Positions 28,874 through 38,651 of a stretch of DNA of 64,000 nt are shown in pieces. A program made the position numbers and the translations under genes. Positions within the stretch are counted from its first letter, which is position 1. Each line of letters begins with the position of its first letter. The stretch is from positions 1,054,001 to 1,118,000 of the forward strand of contig NZ_CP056087.1 in NCBI RefSeq assembly GCF_001839655.2. The letters are read 5' to 3'. Source of the stretch: Pseudomonas argentinensis. GTDB taxonomy: Bacteria > Pseudomonadota > Gammaproteobacteria > Pseudomonadales > Pseudomonadaceae. The notes beneath the pieces were generated by a model. The model made no database searches, was not told the DNA's origin, and saw only the letters and a program-made list of their open reading frames with translations.

Positions 28874-30108
28874 GTGGCGGCCAGTACAGCAGCTTCGCGG
28901 ATGTCGCCGTCATCGAGGCACTGCGCACGCCCTGGAGCGATCTGAACGGGCCGCTGGCCCAGGTCTCGCCCATCGACCTGGGCATCAAGGTCGGCCGCGC
29001 CGTGCTGGCCCGCGCCGGGCTCGACCCGGCAGCCGTGGACAGCGTACTGGCCGGCTCCATGGCCCAGGCCAGCTTCGATGCCTACCTGCTGCCGCGGCAT
29101 ATCGGCCTGTACTGCGGCGTGCCGCAGCAGGTGCCGGCGCTGGCGGTGCAGCGCATCTGCGGTACCGGCCTGGAGTTGCTGCGCCAGGGTGCCATGCATC
29201 TGCAGTCTGGCGGGCAGCTGGCGCTGTGCGTGGGCAGCGAGTCGATGTCGCGCAACCCGATTGCCAGCTATGAACACCGGGCGGGCTTTCGCCTCGGCGC
29301 GCCGGTCGGCTTCAAGGATTTTCTCTGGGAAGCCCTGCTGGATCCGGCGCCGGGGGTGGACATGATCGCTACCGCCGAGCGCCTGGCCGTTGAACACGGC
29401 ATCAGCCGCGAGCAGGTGGACGCCTATGCCCTTGGCAGCCACCAGCGCGCCCTGCAGGCCCGCGACAGCGGCTGGCTGGCCGAGGAGATCGTTGCCGTCG
29501 GCAATGAACGCTTCGAACTGGGCGGCTACCAGGCCCGCAGCATCGAACTGTCCAGGCGGGTAGCCGAGGTGGCGCAGGACAGCCACCCGCGGCCCACCGA
29601 TGCCGAGGCGCTGGCGCGCCTGAACGCCATTCACCCCGGCGGCGTGCAAACCGCCGGCAACAGCTGCGCGGTGGTCGATGGCGCGGCAGCGGCGCTGGTC
29701 GGTCGAGCCGCCGACTGCACGCGCTCGCCCCTGGCGCTGCTGCGTGCCTCCAGCGTGGTTGGCGTGCCACCAGAGATCATGGGCATCGGTCCCGCACCGG
29801 CCATTCGGTTGTTGCTGCAGCGCAGCGGCCTGGGGCTCGATGAGATCGGCCTGCTGGAAATCAACGAGGCCCAGAGCGCTCAGGTGCTGGCGGTCAGCCA
29901 GGCGCTGGAACTGGATCCTGCGCGCCTGAACCAGCGCGGCGGCTCCATCGCCCTCGGTCATCCACTGGCGGCTACCGGCCTGCGCCTGGTGATGACCCTG
30001 GCGCGGCAACTGCGCGACGCCAATCGGCGCTACGGCATTGCCGCGGCCTGCATCGGTGGTGGGCAGGGCATGGCGCTGCTGATCGAAAACCCAGGCTATC
30101 GCGCCTGA
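28870..30108 (+). CDS. aat: thiolase-family acetyl-CoA acyltransferase (Aat)
   Basis: This 412-residue thiolase is the product usually called Aat in ferulate clusters. The nucleophile Cys is in VQRICGTGLELL, and the C-terminal catalytic motifs are INEAQSAQVLAVS, GSIALGHPLAATGLRL and CIGGGQGMALL. It starts with GTG overlapping the fcs stop. In P. putida Aat was proposed for a beta-oxidation route of feruloyl-CoA, but Ech supplies the main route, so the physiological role remains open. Confidence 0.88.
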   Translation: MSGGQYSSFADVAVIEALRTPWSDLNGPLAQVSPIDLGIKVGRAVLARAGLDPAAVDSVLAGSMAQASFDAYLLPRHIGLYCGVPQQVPALAVQRICGTGLELLRQGAMHLQSGGQLALCVGSESMSRNPIASYEHRAGFRLGAPVGFKDFLWEALLDPAPGVDMIATAERLAVEHGISREQVDAYALGSHQRALQARDSGWLAEEIVAVGNERFELGGYQARSIELSRRVAEVAQDSHPRPTDAEALARLNAIHPGGVQTAGNSCAVVDGAAAALVGRAADCTRSPLALLRASSVVGVPPEIMGIGPAPAIRLLLQRSGLGLDEIGLLEINEAQSAQVLAVSQALELDPARLNQRGGSIALGHPLAATGLRLVMTLARQLRDANRRYGIAAACIGGGQGMALLIENPGYRA

Positions 30109-30133
30109 CGTCTCTACCCTTGCGAGGTTCATC

Positions 30134-31873
30134 ATGTGGCAGTACCAGGCGCCGCTGCGCGATATGCGTTTCGTCCTCGAACACTGGCTGCAGGCGCCTG
30201 CAGCCTGGTCTGAGTTGCCGGCTTTCGCCGAGGTCGATCTGCCCCTGGCCTTGCAGGTGTTGGAGGAAGCCGCGCGCTTCAGTTCCGGTGTGTTGGCGCC
30301 GCTGAATGCCAGCGGGGATCGGCAGGGCTGCCGCTGGCAGGACGGCGAGGTCAGCACACCAGAGGGTTTCGCCGCCGCCTATCGCGCCTTTATGGAAGGC
30401 GGCTGGCCCGCGCTGGCCTGCGCTCCCGAGCACGGCGGCCAGGGCCTGCCACAGCTGCTGGACGCGGCGCTGCAGGAAATGCTCTACGCCAGCAATCATG
30501 CCTGGGCGATGTATACCGGCATCGCTCACGGTGCTTACCTGTGCCTGCAGGCTCATGCCCCGCAGCCACTCAAGGAGCGCTACCTGCCGGCCATCGTCAG
30601 CGGTGAAAGCCTGCCCACCATGTGCCTGACCGAACCCCAGGCCGGCAGCGATGTGGGCCTGTTGCGTTGCCGCGCCGAACCCCAGGACGACGGCACTTAT
30701 CGCCTCTCCGGCAGCAAGCTGTTGATTTCCGGCGGCGAGCACGACCTGACCGACGGCATCCTGCACCTGGTGCTCGCGCGCCTGCCGGAGGCGCCGGCGG
30801 GCACCCGCGGCATCTCCCTGTTCCTGGTGCCCAAACGGCTGGACGACGGCAGGCGCAACGCCGTGCGTTGCGACGGCATCGAACACAAGATGGGCATCAA
30901 GGGCAGCGCCACTTGCTCGCTGAGTTTCGACGGCGCCCAGGGCTGGCTGATCGGCGAGGCGAATCGCGGCCTGGCGGCGCTGTTCGTGATGATGAACTCG
31001 GCGCGCCTGCACGTCGGTCTGCAAGGGCTCGGGCATGCCGAGGCGGCCTGGCAGAACGCCGCGGACTACGCCCGCGAACGCCGGCAGATGCGCGCGCCCA
31101 GCCGCCCAGAGGGCGTCGCCGCCGCGCCTGCCGACCCGATCCACTATCACCCGGCCATGCGCCTGGCACTGCTGCGTTTGCGTACCGTCAGCCAGGGCCT
31201 GCGCGCTATCGGTTACTGGGGCGCGCACCTGCTCGACCAGGCCGAGCACGCCGTGCTCGAAGCCGAGCGCCAACAGGCGGCGCGCCTGGCCGGGCTGCTG
31301 ACGCCGGTGATCAAGGCGTTCTCTACCGATCAGGGCTTTCACCTGGCCAGCGAGGCGCTGCAGGTGTTTGGCGGCTACGGCTATATCAGCGAGTACGCCA
31401 TCGAGCAGACCCTGCGCGACAGCCGTATCGCCATGATCTACGAGGGCAGCAACGAGATTCAGGCCAACGACCTGCTGCTGCGCAAGGTATTGGACGATGG
31501 TGGCGTGGCGCTGGAGGAGCTGCTGGCGGTGTTCGAGCAGGAAACGGCGGCGGGTGGCGCGTATGCCGAACAGCTGAGTGCGCTGGGCGCGAAGTTGCGT
31601 GTCTTGGTGAAAGGCATCTTCAACCAAACCGAGGGCGACGCCGAATTCCCGTACCGGATCGCCGGGGATTTTCTGCACCTGCTCGGCTGGGCGCTGCTGG
31701 CCTACGCCTGGGCGCGCTCGGCGCGCCTGGCAAATGCGCTGCTGGCGAATGATCCCTGGTATCAGGAGAAGCTCGATGGCGCGACGTTCTTCTTCAGCTA
31801 TCTAATGCCGGAAAGCGATTTGCGCATCGCCCGGATCAATGTCGCGCGGGCGACGTTGGGGTTTCTGGCTTGA
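30134..31873 (+). CDS. acd: acyl-CoA dehydrogenase (Acd) of the ferulate operon
   Basis: This 579-residue acyl-CoA dehydrogenase has an N-terminal extension before the classic domain and a C-terminal extra domain, like other long members of the family. Signatures include CLTEPQAGSDVG, KLLISGGEHDL, and the catalytic base region RIAMIYEGSNEIQANDLLLRK. FAD is the expected cofactor. It is last in the ferulate operon, 25 bp after aat. The substrate is unproven; dihydroferuloyl-CoA is a possibility, since dehydrogenating it would feed Ech. A repeat-based hairpin follows. Confidence 0.88.
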   Translation: MWQYQAPLRDMRFVLEHWLQAPAAWSELPAFAEVDLPLALQVLEEAARFSSGVLAPLNASGDRQGCRWQDGEVSTPEGFAAAYRAFMEGGWPALACAPEHGGQGLPQLLDAALQEMLYASNHAWAMYTGIAHGAYLCLQAHAPQPLKERYLPAIVSGESLPTMCLTEPQAGSDVGLLRCRAEPQDDGTYRLSGSKLLISGGEHDLTDGILHLVLARLPEAPAGTRGISLFLVPKRLDDGRRNAVRCDGIEHKMGIKGSATCSLSFDGAQGWLIGEANRGLAALFVMMNSARLHVGLQGLGHAEAAWQNAADYARERRQMRAPSRPEGVAAAPADPIHYHPAMRLALLRLRTVSQGLRAIGYWGAHLLDQAEHAVLEAERQQAARLAGLLTPVIKAFSTDQGFHLASEALQVFGGYGYISEYAIEQTLRDSRIAMIYEGSNEIQANDLLLRKVLDDGGVALEELLAVFEQETAAGGAYAEQLSALGAKLRVLVKGIFNQTEGDAEFPYRIAGDFLHLLGWALLAYAWARSARLANALLANDPWYQEKLDGATFFFSYLMPESDLRIARINVARATLGFLA

Positions 31874-31937
31874 CGGTCGCTCTCTGTTCGCCGATGTTTG
31901 GCGTGTAGAGGAAACGGCAAAAATGTGGCGGAAGCAG

Positions 31938-32011
31938 CCGCAAGCTGCAAGCTGCAAGCTCCAGGTTAAAAGCAGTCCGCAGTGCTCTAGCTTGTTCTTG
32001 CAGCTTGAGGC
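31938..32011. repeat. AAGCTGC-type inverted repeat between acd and the MarR gene
   Basis: GCCGCAAGCTGCAAG (31938-31952), followed by further CAAGCTG units, pairs with the reverse of 31997-32011 with one mismatch across a 44-nt loop. It lies between convergent genes and may terminate both. Such AAGCTTGCAGC-like repeats are common in Pseudomonas intergenic DNA. Confidence 0.6.
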
Positions 32012-32080
32012 TTGAAGCTCAATGTCCGCTTCTGCCTTTTACCGGTCCACCATGCTACTCGCCGCCTCTCACAAGGCATC

Positions 32081-32560
32081 TTACCGATTGACCTTATGCA
32101 ACAACCGCAACAACTGCGCACGCTCATCTTCGTCCAAGGCGGCGGTGGCCGCTTCGTCGCTGGCCACAGCGATGGCCTTGAGCTGGCCGAGCAGGGCGAT
32201 GCCGGCCTTGGTGAGAAACACGCCATAGGCCCGCTTGTCCTGCACGCCACGTACGCGCTGGGCCAGGCCGCGGCTTTCCAGCTTGTTGAGCAGTGGCACC
32301 AGTTGCGGTGGCTCGATGGCCAGCTGGCGCGCCAGGTCGGCCTGCATTAGCCCCGGCTCGTTGTCGATGATCACCATGGCGGTGAATTGCGCCGGGCGCA
32401 GGTCGTGCTCGGCCAGGTTGCCGACCAGGTGCTGAAACACTTTCAGCTGGGCACGGCGCAGCGCGTAGCCCACCAGGGTGTCCAGCCAGCTTTCAGGCAA
32501 CCCATCGCCCCCCTGGTTGGGCTGGGTCGAGGTGTCCATCTGGCTGGAGGTGTTGCTCAT
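32081..32560 (-). CDS. ferR: MarR-family regulator of the ferulate operon
   Basis: This 159-residue winged-helix regulator of the MarR family has a recognition region LMQADLARQLAIEPPQLVPLLNKLESRGLAQRV and wing RGVQDKRAYGVFLT. Its position at the end of ech-vdh-fcs-aat-acd mirrors the MarR gene of P. putida ferulate clusters. It probably binds the inverted repeat at 24479-24501 and responds to a hydroxycinnamoyl-CoA. Whether it represses or also activates is uncertain. I see no second copy of that repeat upstream of its own start. Confidence 0.82.
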   Translation of the reverse strand: MSNTSSQMDTSTQPNQGGDGLPESWLDTLVGYALRRAQLKVFQHLVGNLAEHDLRPAQFTAMVIIDNEPGLMQADLARQLAIEPPQLVPLLNKLESRGLAQRVRGVQDKRAYGVFLTKAGIALLGQLKAIAVASDEAATAALDEDERAQLLRLLHKVNR

Positions 32561-32681
32561 GGCAGGCGGCTTCTTCAGTTAAGCGAATTAAGCATTTTGC
32601 ACGTCGGCGCGTTAACTGGCCAGCGCCGCTGCCGGGTGGCCGAACGAGGTCGCTGTTACGTAGAGGCGGAGCACCGGACTG

Positions 32682-32906
32682 TCAGGCGCGCTTCTTGGTG
32701 TCAGGCGCGCGGCTGAGCTTTTCCGCGCTGAGCTTGCGCTGGCCTTCGCCATCGACCCAGCCGGCTTCCCAGGCGGCAGCGGGCATGCTGTCAGCAAAGG
32801 GCAGGGTGTCGGAGGGGTGCCCGGCCAGCCCTGCCATATAGCCTTGCTGGTAGGCCTTGGTGAGGCTTTCCAGGCTCCAGTGTTGCGTGTTGTCGCGGTG
32901 GCTCAT
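32682..32906 (-). CDS. small Rmf/CrpP-like protein
   Basis: This 74-residue protein resembles the ribosome modulation factor/CrpP family: SLTKAYQQGYMAGLAGHPSDTLPF matches the Rmf pattern of an aromatic-Gly helix, followed by AAWEAGWVDGEGQ. Rmf dimerises ribosomes in stationary phase; CrpP was reported to act on ciprofloxacin, a claim still debated. The start MSHRDNTQHW is chosen for length and homology, though its ribosome site is weak. It lies downstream of gshA on the same strand. It is not the canonical Rmf, so its function is open. Confidence 0.7.
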   Translation of the reverse strand: MSHRDNTQHWSLESLTKAYQQGYMAGLAGHPSDTLPFADSMPAAAWEAGWVDGEGQRKLSAEKLSRAPDTKKRA

Positions 32907-33036
32907 GAGAGGGATTCGCAAAGAGTGCTTGCAATCCATCCTAGCCAAATCCGCTCGGCTAAGCCGGGCCACCTGTCCCGGATTTATGACCATTGGTTTT
33001 TTTTGTGACGCAGTCGTCGCGGGCCAGGCCCCGGTT

Positions 33037-34617
33037 TCACACGGCCAGGGAGAGGATGCTGGCCTGGTAGGCGGCGGCGAAACTGTCGAAATCGCCTTCC
33101 TCGTGGGCTTCGAGTTCGGCCTGTTCCTGCAATGACTGCCGGGCGGCCTGCTCGAATTCGGCCTGCTGCTCGGCGTTCAATGGCTGGCTGCGGAAGTGCT
33201 CGGCGTGGCGCTTGCTCTGGCGCAGGGAGAATGCCGCAAAGCTTTCGCCTTTCTGCAGCTCGGTGAGTACCTGGGCCGACGGCGTCAGGCTGGCGTCGTC
33301 GACCTTGGCGCGTTGGGCAAGCAGGGCCGCGCCGTGGACGTCTGTACCCTGGCTGCGGTCGAGCAGCTCGGTAATCGCCTCGATGCCGTCGAGCAGCTCG
33401 TGGGCCCAGGTCTGCAGGACCACTGGCGCGCCATGGCGCTGCAGGTGCAGGCCGGGGCGACGACCGTCCTTGACCACCTTGAGGAAGTTGTCCGAACAGT
33501 TGCCGCATTCGCCGTTGCTCAGTTGCGGGCTATCCTGCAGGGCGCAGTAGAGCAGGAAGGCGTCAAGGAAGCGCGACTCGGCGAGGTCGATGCCCATCGG
33601 CAGGAAGGGGTTGATGTCCAGGCAGCGCGCCTCGACGTACTGCACGCCACGGGCCATCAGTGCCTGGATCGGCCGCTCGCCGCTATAGGTCACGCGCTTC
33701 GGGCGGATGTTGGAGTAGTACTCGTTTTCGATCTGCAGCACGTTGGTGTTGAGCTGCAGCCATTCGCCGTCTTTCTTGGTGCCGATGTTCACGTAGGGCG
33801 GGTAGGGCGTGCCGACTGCTTGGCGCAGGCTGTCGGTGTAGCTGGCCAGGTCGTTGTAGCAGGGCGTCAGTCCGGCCTGGGCTTCGCTCTGGTACCCCAG
33901 GTCGCTCATGCGCAGACTGGTGGCGTAGGGCAGGTACAGGGTGTCGGCGTCCAGCTCCTGGAGCTGGTGCGGGCGGCCACGCATGAAGTTCTTGTCCAGC
34001 GCCGGCGAAGCGCCGAACAGGTACATCAGCAGCCAGCTGTAGCGGCGGAAGTTGCGGATCAGCGCGATGTAGCGCGACGACTGATAGTCGCGGGCGCTGC
34101 GCTTGTCGCCTTCGGCCTGCTGCAGCAGGGCCCACAGCGGCTCCGGCAGGGAGAAGTTATAGTGGATGCCGGCGATGCACTGCATGGTCTTGCCGTAACG
34201 CAGAGCCAGGCCCTTGCGGTACACGTACTTGAGCTGGCCGATGTGCGAGCTGCCGTAACGGGCGATCGGAATGACCTCCTCTTCAGGCAGCGGGCCCGGC
34301 ATCGACGGGCTCCACAGGTACTCGCCGTCGAGCTTGCTGTACACGAAGCGGTGGATGCGCTCGAGTTCGGCCAGGGTCTCGCCCGGGTCCACCGCCGTGG
34401 CGGTGATGAACTCGAGCAGGGATTCGGAATAGTCCGTGGTGATCTGCCCATTGGTCAGCGCCGAACCCAGCGCGGCCGGGTGCCCGCTCAGGGCCAGTCG
34501 GCCACTTTCATCGACGCGCAGACATTCGCGCTCGATGCCGTGCAGGCACTGGGAGAGCAGGGACAGGTTGGCATGCTCGCCGAGCAGGGCCAGACGGCGG
34601 GAGAACAGGTCGCTCAA
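33037..34617 (-). CDS. gshA: glutamate-cysteine ligase GshA
   Basis: GshA joins glutamate and cysteine with ATP, the first step of glutathione synthesis. The 526-residue protein is of the gamma-proteobacterial type. Marks include [20 protein letters not shown] at the N-terminus, [14 protein letters not shown], and [37 protein letters not shown]. Length is close to the E. coli enzyme (518). A palindrome lies about 95 bp upstream. Confidence 0.96.
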   Translation of the reverse strand: MSDLFSRRLALLGEHANLSLLSQCLHGIERECLRVDESGRLALSGHPAALGSALTNGQITTDYSESLLEFITATAVDPGETLAELERIHRFVYSKLDGEYLWSPSMPGPLPEEEVIPIARYGSSHIGQLKYVYRKGLALRYGKTMQCIAGIHYNFSLPEPLWALLQQAEGDKRSARDYQSSRYIALIRNFRRYSWLLMYLFGASPALDKNFMRGRPHQLQELDADTLYLPYATSLRMSDLGYQSEAQAGLTPCYNDLASYTDSLRQAVGTPYPPYVNIGTKKDGEWLQLNTNVLQIENEYYSNIRPKRVTYSGERPIQALMARGVQYVEARCLDINPFLPMGIDLAESRFLDAFLLYCALQDSPQLSNGECGNCSDNFLKVVKDGRRPGLHLQRHGAPVVLQTWAHELLDGIEAITELLDRSQGTDVHGAALLAQRAKVDDASLTPSAQVLTELQKGESFAAFSLRQSKRHAEHFRSQPLNAEQQAEFEQAARQSLQEQAELEAHEEGDFDSFAAAYQASILSLAV

Positions 34618-34708
34618 GATTGCATTCCTTCACGCAGCGGTCGCCCCAATATGGGGGTGGACGCTGGACTCTACAAGGGGCGAATTGCTGACGTTGGTCG
34701 TCTGGCGA

Positions 34709-34724
34709 AGAGTGCGTGCACTCT
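34709..34724. promoter_or_regulatory. palindrome upstream of gshA
   Basis: AGAGTGC-GT-GCACTCT is a perfect 7-2-7 dyad 92 bp before the gshA start. It could be an operator; no regulator is known to me. The 310-bp gap 34618-34927 contains this and the repeat element at 34778-34929. Confidence 0.3.
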
Positions 34725-34777
34725 AGCGACATGTGCCGGCGGCTTTCGAGGCCGCACGGCGCGTGATGCGCGGGCTC

Positions 34778-34929
34778 AGAGCCTGTTTACGATCTCGCGA
34801 GCTAGAGCGATACAAGGGGCCCCCGCAAAAAACAAGCGAGGAAGCGGAGTTTACGAGCTGTAGATGAGCATTCCGAGCTTGTTTTTAACGCAGGAACGCC
34901 GACGCGCAGCAGATCGTGAACAGGTTCTT
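34778..34929. repeat. hairpin repeat element A (about 152 bp)
   Basis: Terminal inverted repeats (AGAGCCTGTTTACGATCT and AAGAACCTGTTCACGATCTG when read inward) bound an AT-poor element with no ORF. Its core, read on the minus strand, is GCTCATCTAC-AG-CTCGTAAACTCCGC. A related core occurs in element B at 38651-38841. The right end coincides with the stop codon of the thioesterase gene. Confidence 0.75.
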
Positions 34930-35317
34930 AGAGGCAGGCGAAGGTGGCCTGGGCCTTGGCCACCAGCTTGTCGTGCTGGTGCACTTCGGCTTCGATCACC
35001 TGGGTGCGGCGGCCGGCGTGGATGACCCAGGCGCGGCAGCTCAGGTCGCCTTCTGTGACGCCACGGATGTAGTTGACCTTGCACTCCAGGGTCACGCTGC
35101 TCGGCTCGCCATCGGTCAGGCTGTGGCTGGCCTGGCCCATGGCGGTGTCGATCAGCGAGAACAGCGCGCCGCCGTGCAGCTTGCCGTGCAGGTTGCGCAG
35201 GCCGTCGTGCATGCTCAGGGCGATGATCGCCTCGCCGGCCTCGGCCTTGACGATCTTGAGGCCGAGCAGGCGCCCGAAGGCGCTGCTCTTGCCGATCTCG
35301 TCCGCGGGTTGGCTCAT
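34928..35317 (-). CDS. PaaI/YbgC-like hotdog thioesterase
   Basis: This 129-residue hotdog-fold protein is of the PaaI-type acyl-CoA thioesterase group. The conserved catalytic region NLHGKLHGGALFSLIDTAMGQA carries the HGG motif and Asp. The substrate is unknown. It sits 3 bp downstream of tex, as PA5202 does next to PA5201, so the two are probably co-transcribed. Its TAA stop falls within the last bases of repeat element A, suggesting the element landed at the very end of the gene. Confidence 0.88.
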   Translation of the reverse strand: MSQPADEIGKSSAFGRLLGLKIVKAEAGEAIIALSMHDGLRNLHGKLHGGALFSLIDTAMGQASHSLTDGEPSSVTLECKVNYIRGVTEGDLSCRAWVIHAGRRTQVIEAEVHQHDKLVAKAQATFACL

Positions 35318-35320
35318 CGC

Positions 35321-37648
35321 TTACTTCCTCAGCTGTTTGGCGTTGGCGAACAGCGAAGCCATGGCGGCGTTGGCCGGAGCCGGTTTGTCCTGGCCGGAGT
35401 GACGCTCGCTGCGCGGCGCCTGGCCACCCTTGCCGCCACCCTGTCGGGCGCCACCACGAGGGCCTTCGACCTTCTCGCCCGGGGTGTCGCTCATGCGCAT
35501 CGACAGGGCGATGCGGTTGCGTGGGATGTCCACTTCCATGACCTTGACCTTGACCACGTCGCCGGCCTTGACCGCCTCGTGCGGGTCCTTGATGAATTTC
35601 TCGGACAGCGCCGAGATATGCACCAGGCCGTCCTGGTGCACGCCGATATCGACGAAGGCGCCGAAGTTGGTCACGTTGGTCACCACGCCTTCGAGGATCA
35701 TCCCCAACTCGAGGTCCTTGAGGGTTTCCACGCCTTCCTGGAACTCGGCGGTCTTGAACTCGGGTCGCGGGTCGCGGCCGGGTTTTTCCAACTCGCTGAG
35801 AATGTCGCCGACGGTCACCTGGCCGAAGGTTTCGTCGGTGAATTTCTTCGGATCCAGGCGTTTGAGGAAGCCCGTGTCGCCGATCAGCGAGCGGATGTCG
35901 CGGCCGGTGTCGGCGGCGATGCGCTGTACCAGGGGGTAGGTTTCCGGGTGCACCGCGGAGGCATCCAGCGGGTTGTCGCCATTCATCACGCGCAGGAAGC
36001 CGGCGGCCTGCTCGAAGGTCTTGTCGCCCAGGCGCGGAACCTTCTTCAGGGCATCACGGGTCTTGAAGGCGCCGTGGGCGTCGCGGTGGGCGACGATGTT
36101 CTGCGCCAGGGTCGCGTTGAGGCCGGAAATACGCGCGAGCAGGGCGCTGGAGGCGGTGTTGACGTCCACGCCCACGGCGTTCACGCAGTCTTCCACCACG
36201 GCGTCCAGGCTGCGCGCCAGCTTGAGCTGGGACACATCGTGCTGGTACTGGCCCACGCCGATGGATTTCGGGTCGATCTTCACCAGTTCGGCCAGCGGGT
36301 CCTGCAGGCGACGGGCGATGCTTACCGCGCCGCGCAGCGACACGTCGAGGTCAGGGAATTCCCTGGCCGCCAGTTCCGAGGCCGAGTACACCGAGGCGCC
36401 GGCTTCGCTGACCATGATCTTGGTCATCTTCAGGCCCGGGTACTTCTTGATCAGCTCGATGGCCAGCTTGTCGGTCTCGCGGCTGGCGGTGCCGTTGCCG
36501 ATGGCGATCAGGTCGACGCCGTGCTTGGCGCACAGCTTGGCCAGCACGTTGAGGGTGCCGTCCCAGTCGTTGCGCGGGGCGTGCGGGTAGACGGTGGCGG
36601 TATCGAGCAGCTTGCCGGTGGCGTCGACCACCGCCACCTTGCAGCCGGTGCGTAGGCCTGGGTCGAGGCCCAGGGTCGCGCGCGGGCCGGCCGGCGCGGC
36701 GAGCAGCAGGTCGTGCAGGTTGCGGGCGAATACGCTGATCGCCTCGTCTTCCGCGCCTTCGCGCAGCTCGCCGAGCAGGTCGGTTTCCAGGTGGGTATAG
36801 AGCTTGACCTTCCAGGTCCAGCGCACCACTTCGGCCAGCCATCTGTCGGCGGCGCGGCCCTGGTTGGCGATGCCGAAGCGCTCGGCGATCATGCCCTCGC
36901 ACGGGTGCAGGGTGCCGGGTAGCTCCTCACCGACCTTGAGGCTGGCAGTGAGGATGCCCTCGTTGCGGCCCCGGAAGATCGCCAGGGCACGGTGCGACGG
37001 TGCGCCCTTGAGCTTCTCGTCATGCTCGAAGTAGTCGCGGAACTTGGCGCCTTCGTTTTCCTTGCCGGCGACCACCCGGGCGCTCAGGGTGGCATTGTCC
37101 TTGAGGAAGCTGCGCAGGCTGCTGAGCAGGCTGGCGTCCTCGGCGAAGCGCTCCATGAGGATGTACTTGGCGCCTTCGAGCACTGCCTTGGTATCGGCGA
37201 AGCCTTTCTCGGCATCGATAAAGCGCGCCGCTTCGCTCTCCGGCGTCAGGCTCGGATCATTGAACAGCGCGTCGGCCAGCTCGCCAAGGCCCGCTTCCAG
37301 GGCGATCTGGCCCTTGGTGCGGCGCTTCTGCTTGTAGGGCAGATACAGGTCTTCGAGGCGGGTCTTGGTATCGGCGAGGTTGATTTCGCGGCTCAGCTCG
37401 GGGGTCAGCTTGCCCTGTTCCTCGATGCTGGCCAGGATGCTGGCGCGGCGATCGTCGAGTTCACGCAGGTAGCGCAGGCGCTCTTCCAGGTTGCGCAGCT
37501 GGGTATCGTCGAGGCTGCCGGTGACTTCCTTGCGGTAACGGGCGATGAACGGCACGGTGGAGCCTTCGTCGAGCAGGGCGACGGCGGCGGCGACCTGTTG
37601 GGGGCGCACGCCCAGTTCTTCGGCGATACGGTTGTTGATGCTGAGCAT
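35321..37648 (-). CDS. tex: Tex-family RNA-binding transcription accessory protein
   Basis: Tex is a 775-residue cytoplasmic nucleic-acid-binding protein involved in transcription. Domains in order are the N-terminal helical region, a YqgF-like RNase H fold ([21 protein letters not shown]), helix-hairpin-helix motifs ([38 protein letters not shown]) and a C-terminal S1 domain ([21 protein letters not shown]). The tail is rich in Gly, Arg and Lys. A consensus -10 lies at 37720-37725. Confidence 0.95.
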   Translation of the reverse strand: MLSINNRIAEELGVRPQQVAAAVALLDEGSTVPFIARYRKEVTGSLDDTQLRNLEERLRYLRELDDRRASILASIEEQGKLTPELSREINLADTKTRLEDLYLPYKQKRRTKGQIALEAGLGELADALFNDPSLTPESEAARFIDAEKGFADTKAVLEGAKYILMERFAEDASLLSSLRSFLKDNATLSARVVAGKENEGAKFRDYFEHDEKLKGAPSHRALAIFRGRNEGILTASLKVGEELPGTLHPCEGMIAERFGIANQGRAADRWLAEVVRWTWKVKLYTHLETDLLGELREGAEDEAISVFARNLHDLLLAAPAGPRATLGLDPGLRTGCKVAVVDATGKLLDTATVYPHAPRNDWDGTLNVLAKLCAKHGVDLIAIGNGTASRETDKLAIELIKKYPGLKMTKIMVSEAGASVYSASELAAREFPDLDVSLRGAVSIARRLQDPLAELVKIDPKSIGVGQYQHDVSQLKLARSLDAVVEDCVNAVGVDVNTASSALLARISGLNATLAQNIVAHRDAHGAFKTRDALKKVPRLGDKTFEQAAGFLRVMNGDNPLDASAVHPETYPLVQRIAADTGRDIRSLIGDTGFLKRLDPKKFTDETFGQVTVGDILSELEKPGRDPRPEFKTAEFQEGVETLKDLELGMILEGVVTNVTNFGAFVDIGVHQDGLVHISALSEKFIKDPHEAVKAGDVVKVKVMEVDIPRNRIALSMRMSDTPGEKVEGPRGGARQGGGKGGQAPRSERHSGQDKPAPANAAMASLFANAKQLRK

Positions 37649-37719
37649 AGAAAGAAGAATCCACCTTGAAACGACTAAAACCGGCCTCGCTCATGATGAG
37701 CCGGACGATAAAACGGCAC

Positions 37720-37725
37720 ATTATA
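37720..37725 (-). promoter_or_regulatory. -10 box of tex
   Basis: The minus strand reads TATAAT about 72 bp upstream of the tex ATG. No good -35 is visible at 17 bp (GCCTGA). The same 265-bp gap carries the amgR promoter and an ATGGAC-N8-GTCCAT dyad near 37825-37844. Confidence 0.5.
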
Positions 37726-37913
37726 GCCACGCAAAGCTGCGCTCAGGCCATCCGTCTTTGACCGCCGTCAGACCGTGAATCAGGCGGAAGTGCGCCAATT
37801 GCGGCGAAAAATCTGCTAACAATGGACATGGCATGGTCCATACGGCCTCTGAGCCATAATGCCGCCGTTCAGCCGGGCGCATCGCGCCGCGGACTCTCGT
37901 TCAAGGAGCCTCT

Positions 37914-38651
37914 ATGAGCAGCACTGCAGTACAACCGGTCGAAGGCGAGAAGATCCTGATTGTCGATGACGACGCCCGCCTGCGTCGTCTGCTCGAACGG
38001 TTCTTCGACGAGCAGGGCTATCGCGTGCGAGCAGTGGAGAACGTCGAGCAGATGGACCGCCTGCTGTCGCGCGAACTGTTCAACCTGGTGGTGCTCGACC
38101 TGATGCTGCCCGGCGAGGATGGCATGAGTGCCTGCCGTCGCCTGCGCGCCGCCAACAACCAGGTGCCGATCATCATGCTGACCGCCAAGGGCGACGAGGG
38201 CAGCCGCATCCAGGGTCTGGAAATCGGCGCCGACGACTACCTGGCCAAGCCCTTCAACCCCCGCGAACTGCTGGCCCGTATCAAGGCCGTGCTGCGCCGC
38301 CAGGCGCCGGTGGTGCCGGGCGCCCCGGGCAGCGAGGACGAGAGCGTCACCTTTGGTGAGTACGAGCTGTCCCTGGCCACCCGCGAGCTGAAGAAGGGCG
38401 ACGAGGTGCACATGCTCACCACCGGTGAGTTCGCGGTACTCAAGGCGCTGGTGCAGCACGCCCGCGAGCCGCTGACCCGCGACAAGCTGATGAACCTGGC
38501 CCGTGGCCGGGAGTGGGATGCCCTGGAGCGCTCCATCGACGTGCAGATCTCCCGCCTGCGCCGGCTGATCGAGCCGGATCCGTCCAAGCCGCGCTATATC
38601 CAGACCGTCTGGGGCGTGGGGTATGTGTTCGTGCCGGATGGCAACAAGTAA
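37914..38651 (+). CDS. amgR: OmpR-family response regulator AmgR
   Basis: This 245-residue OmpR-type regulator has a receiver domain (residues 10-125, phospho-Asp in LVVLDLMLPGEDG, Lys in YLAKPFNPRELL) and a C-terminal winged helix (LTRDKLMNLARGREWDALERSIDVQISRLRRLIE). It pairs with the EnvZ-type kinase downstream. In P. aeruginosa the orthologue (PA5200) governs a membrane-stress response linked to aminoglycoside tolerance. The ATG follows AAGGAGCC. A 282-bp gap holding a repeat element separates it from the kinase gene. Confidence 0.92.
   Translation: MSSTAVQPVEGEKILIVDDDARLRRLLERFFDEQGYRVRAVENVEQMDRLLSRELFNLVVLDLMLPGEDGMSACRRLRAANNQVPIIMLTAKGDEGSRIQGLEIGADDYLAKPFNPRELLARIKAVLRRQAPVVPGAPGSEDESVTFGEYELSLATRELKKGDEVHMLTTGEFAVLKALVQHAREPLTRDKLMNLARGREWDALERSIDVQISRLRRLIEPDPSKPRYIQTVWGVGYVFVPDGNK

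Noticed and set aside
31938..32011. CRISPR-like short repeats
   Set aside because: The CAAGCTG units are tandem and 7 bp long with no spacers, and there are no cas genes.
33196..34863. 555-codon frame antisense to gshA
   Set aside because: No recognisable domain and fully shadows gshA, whose motifs and length are right.
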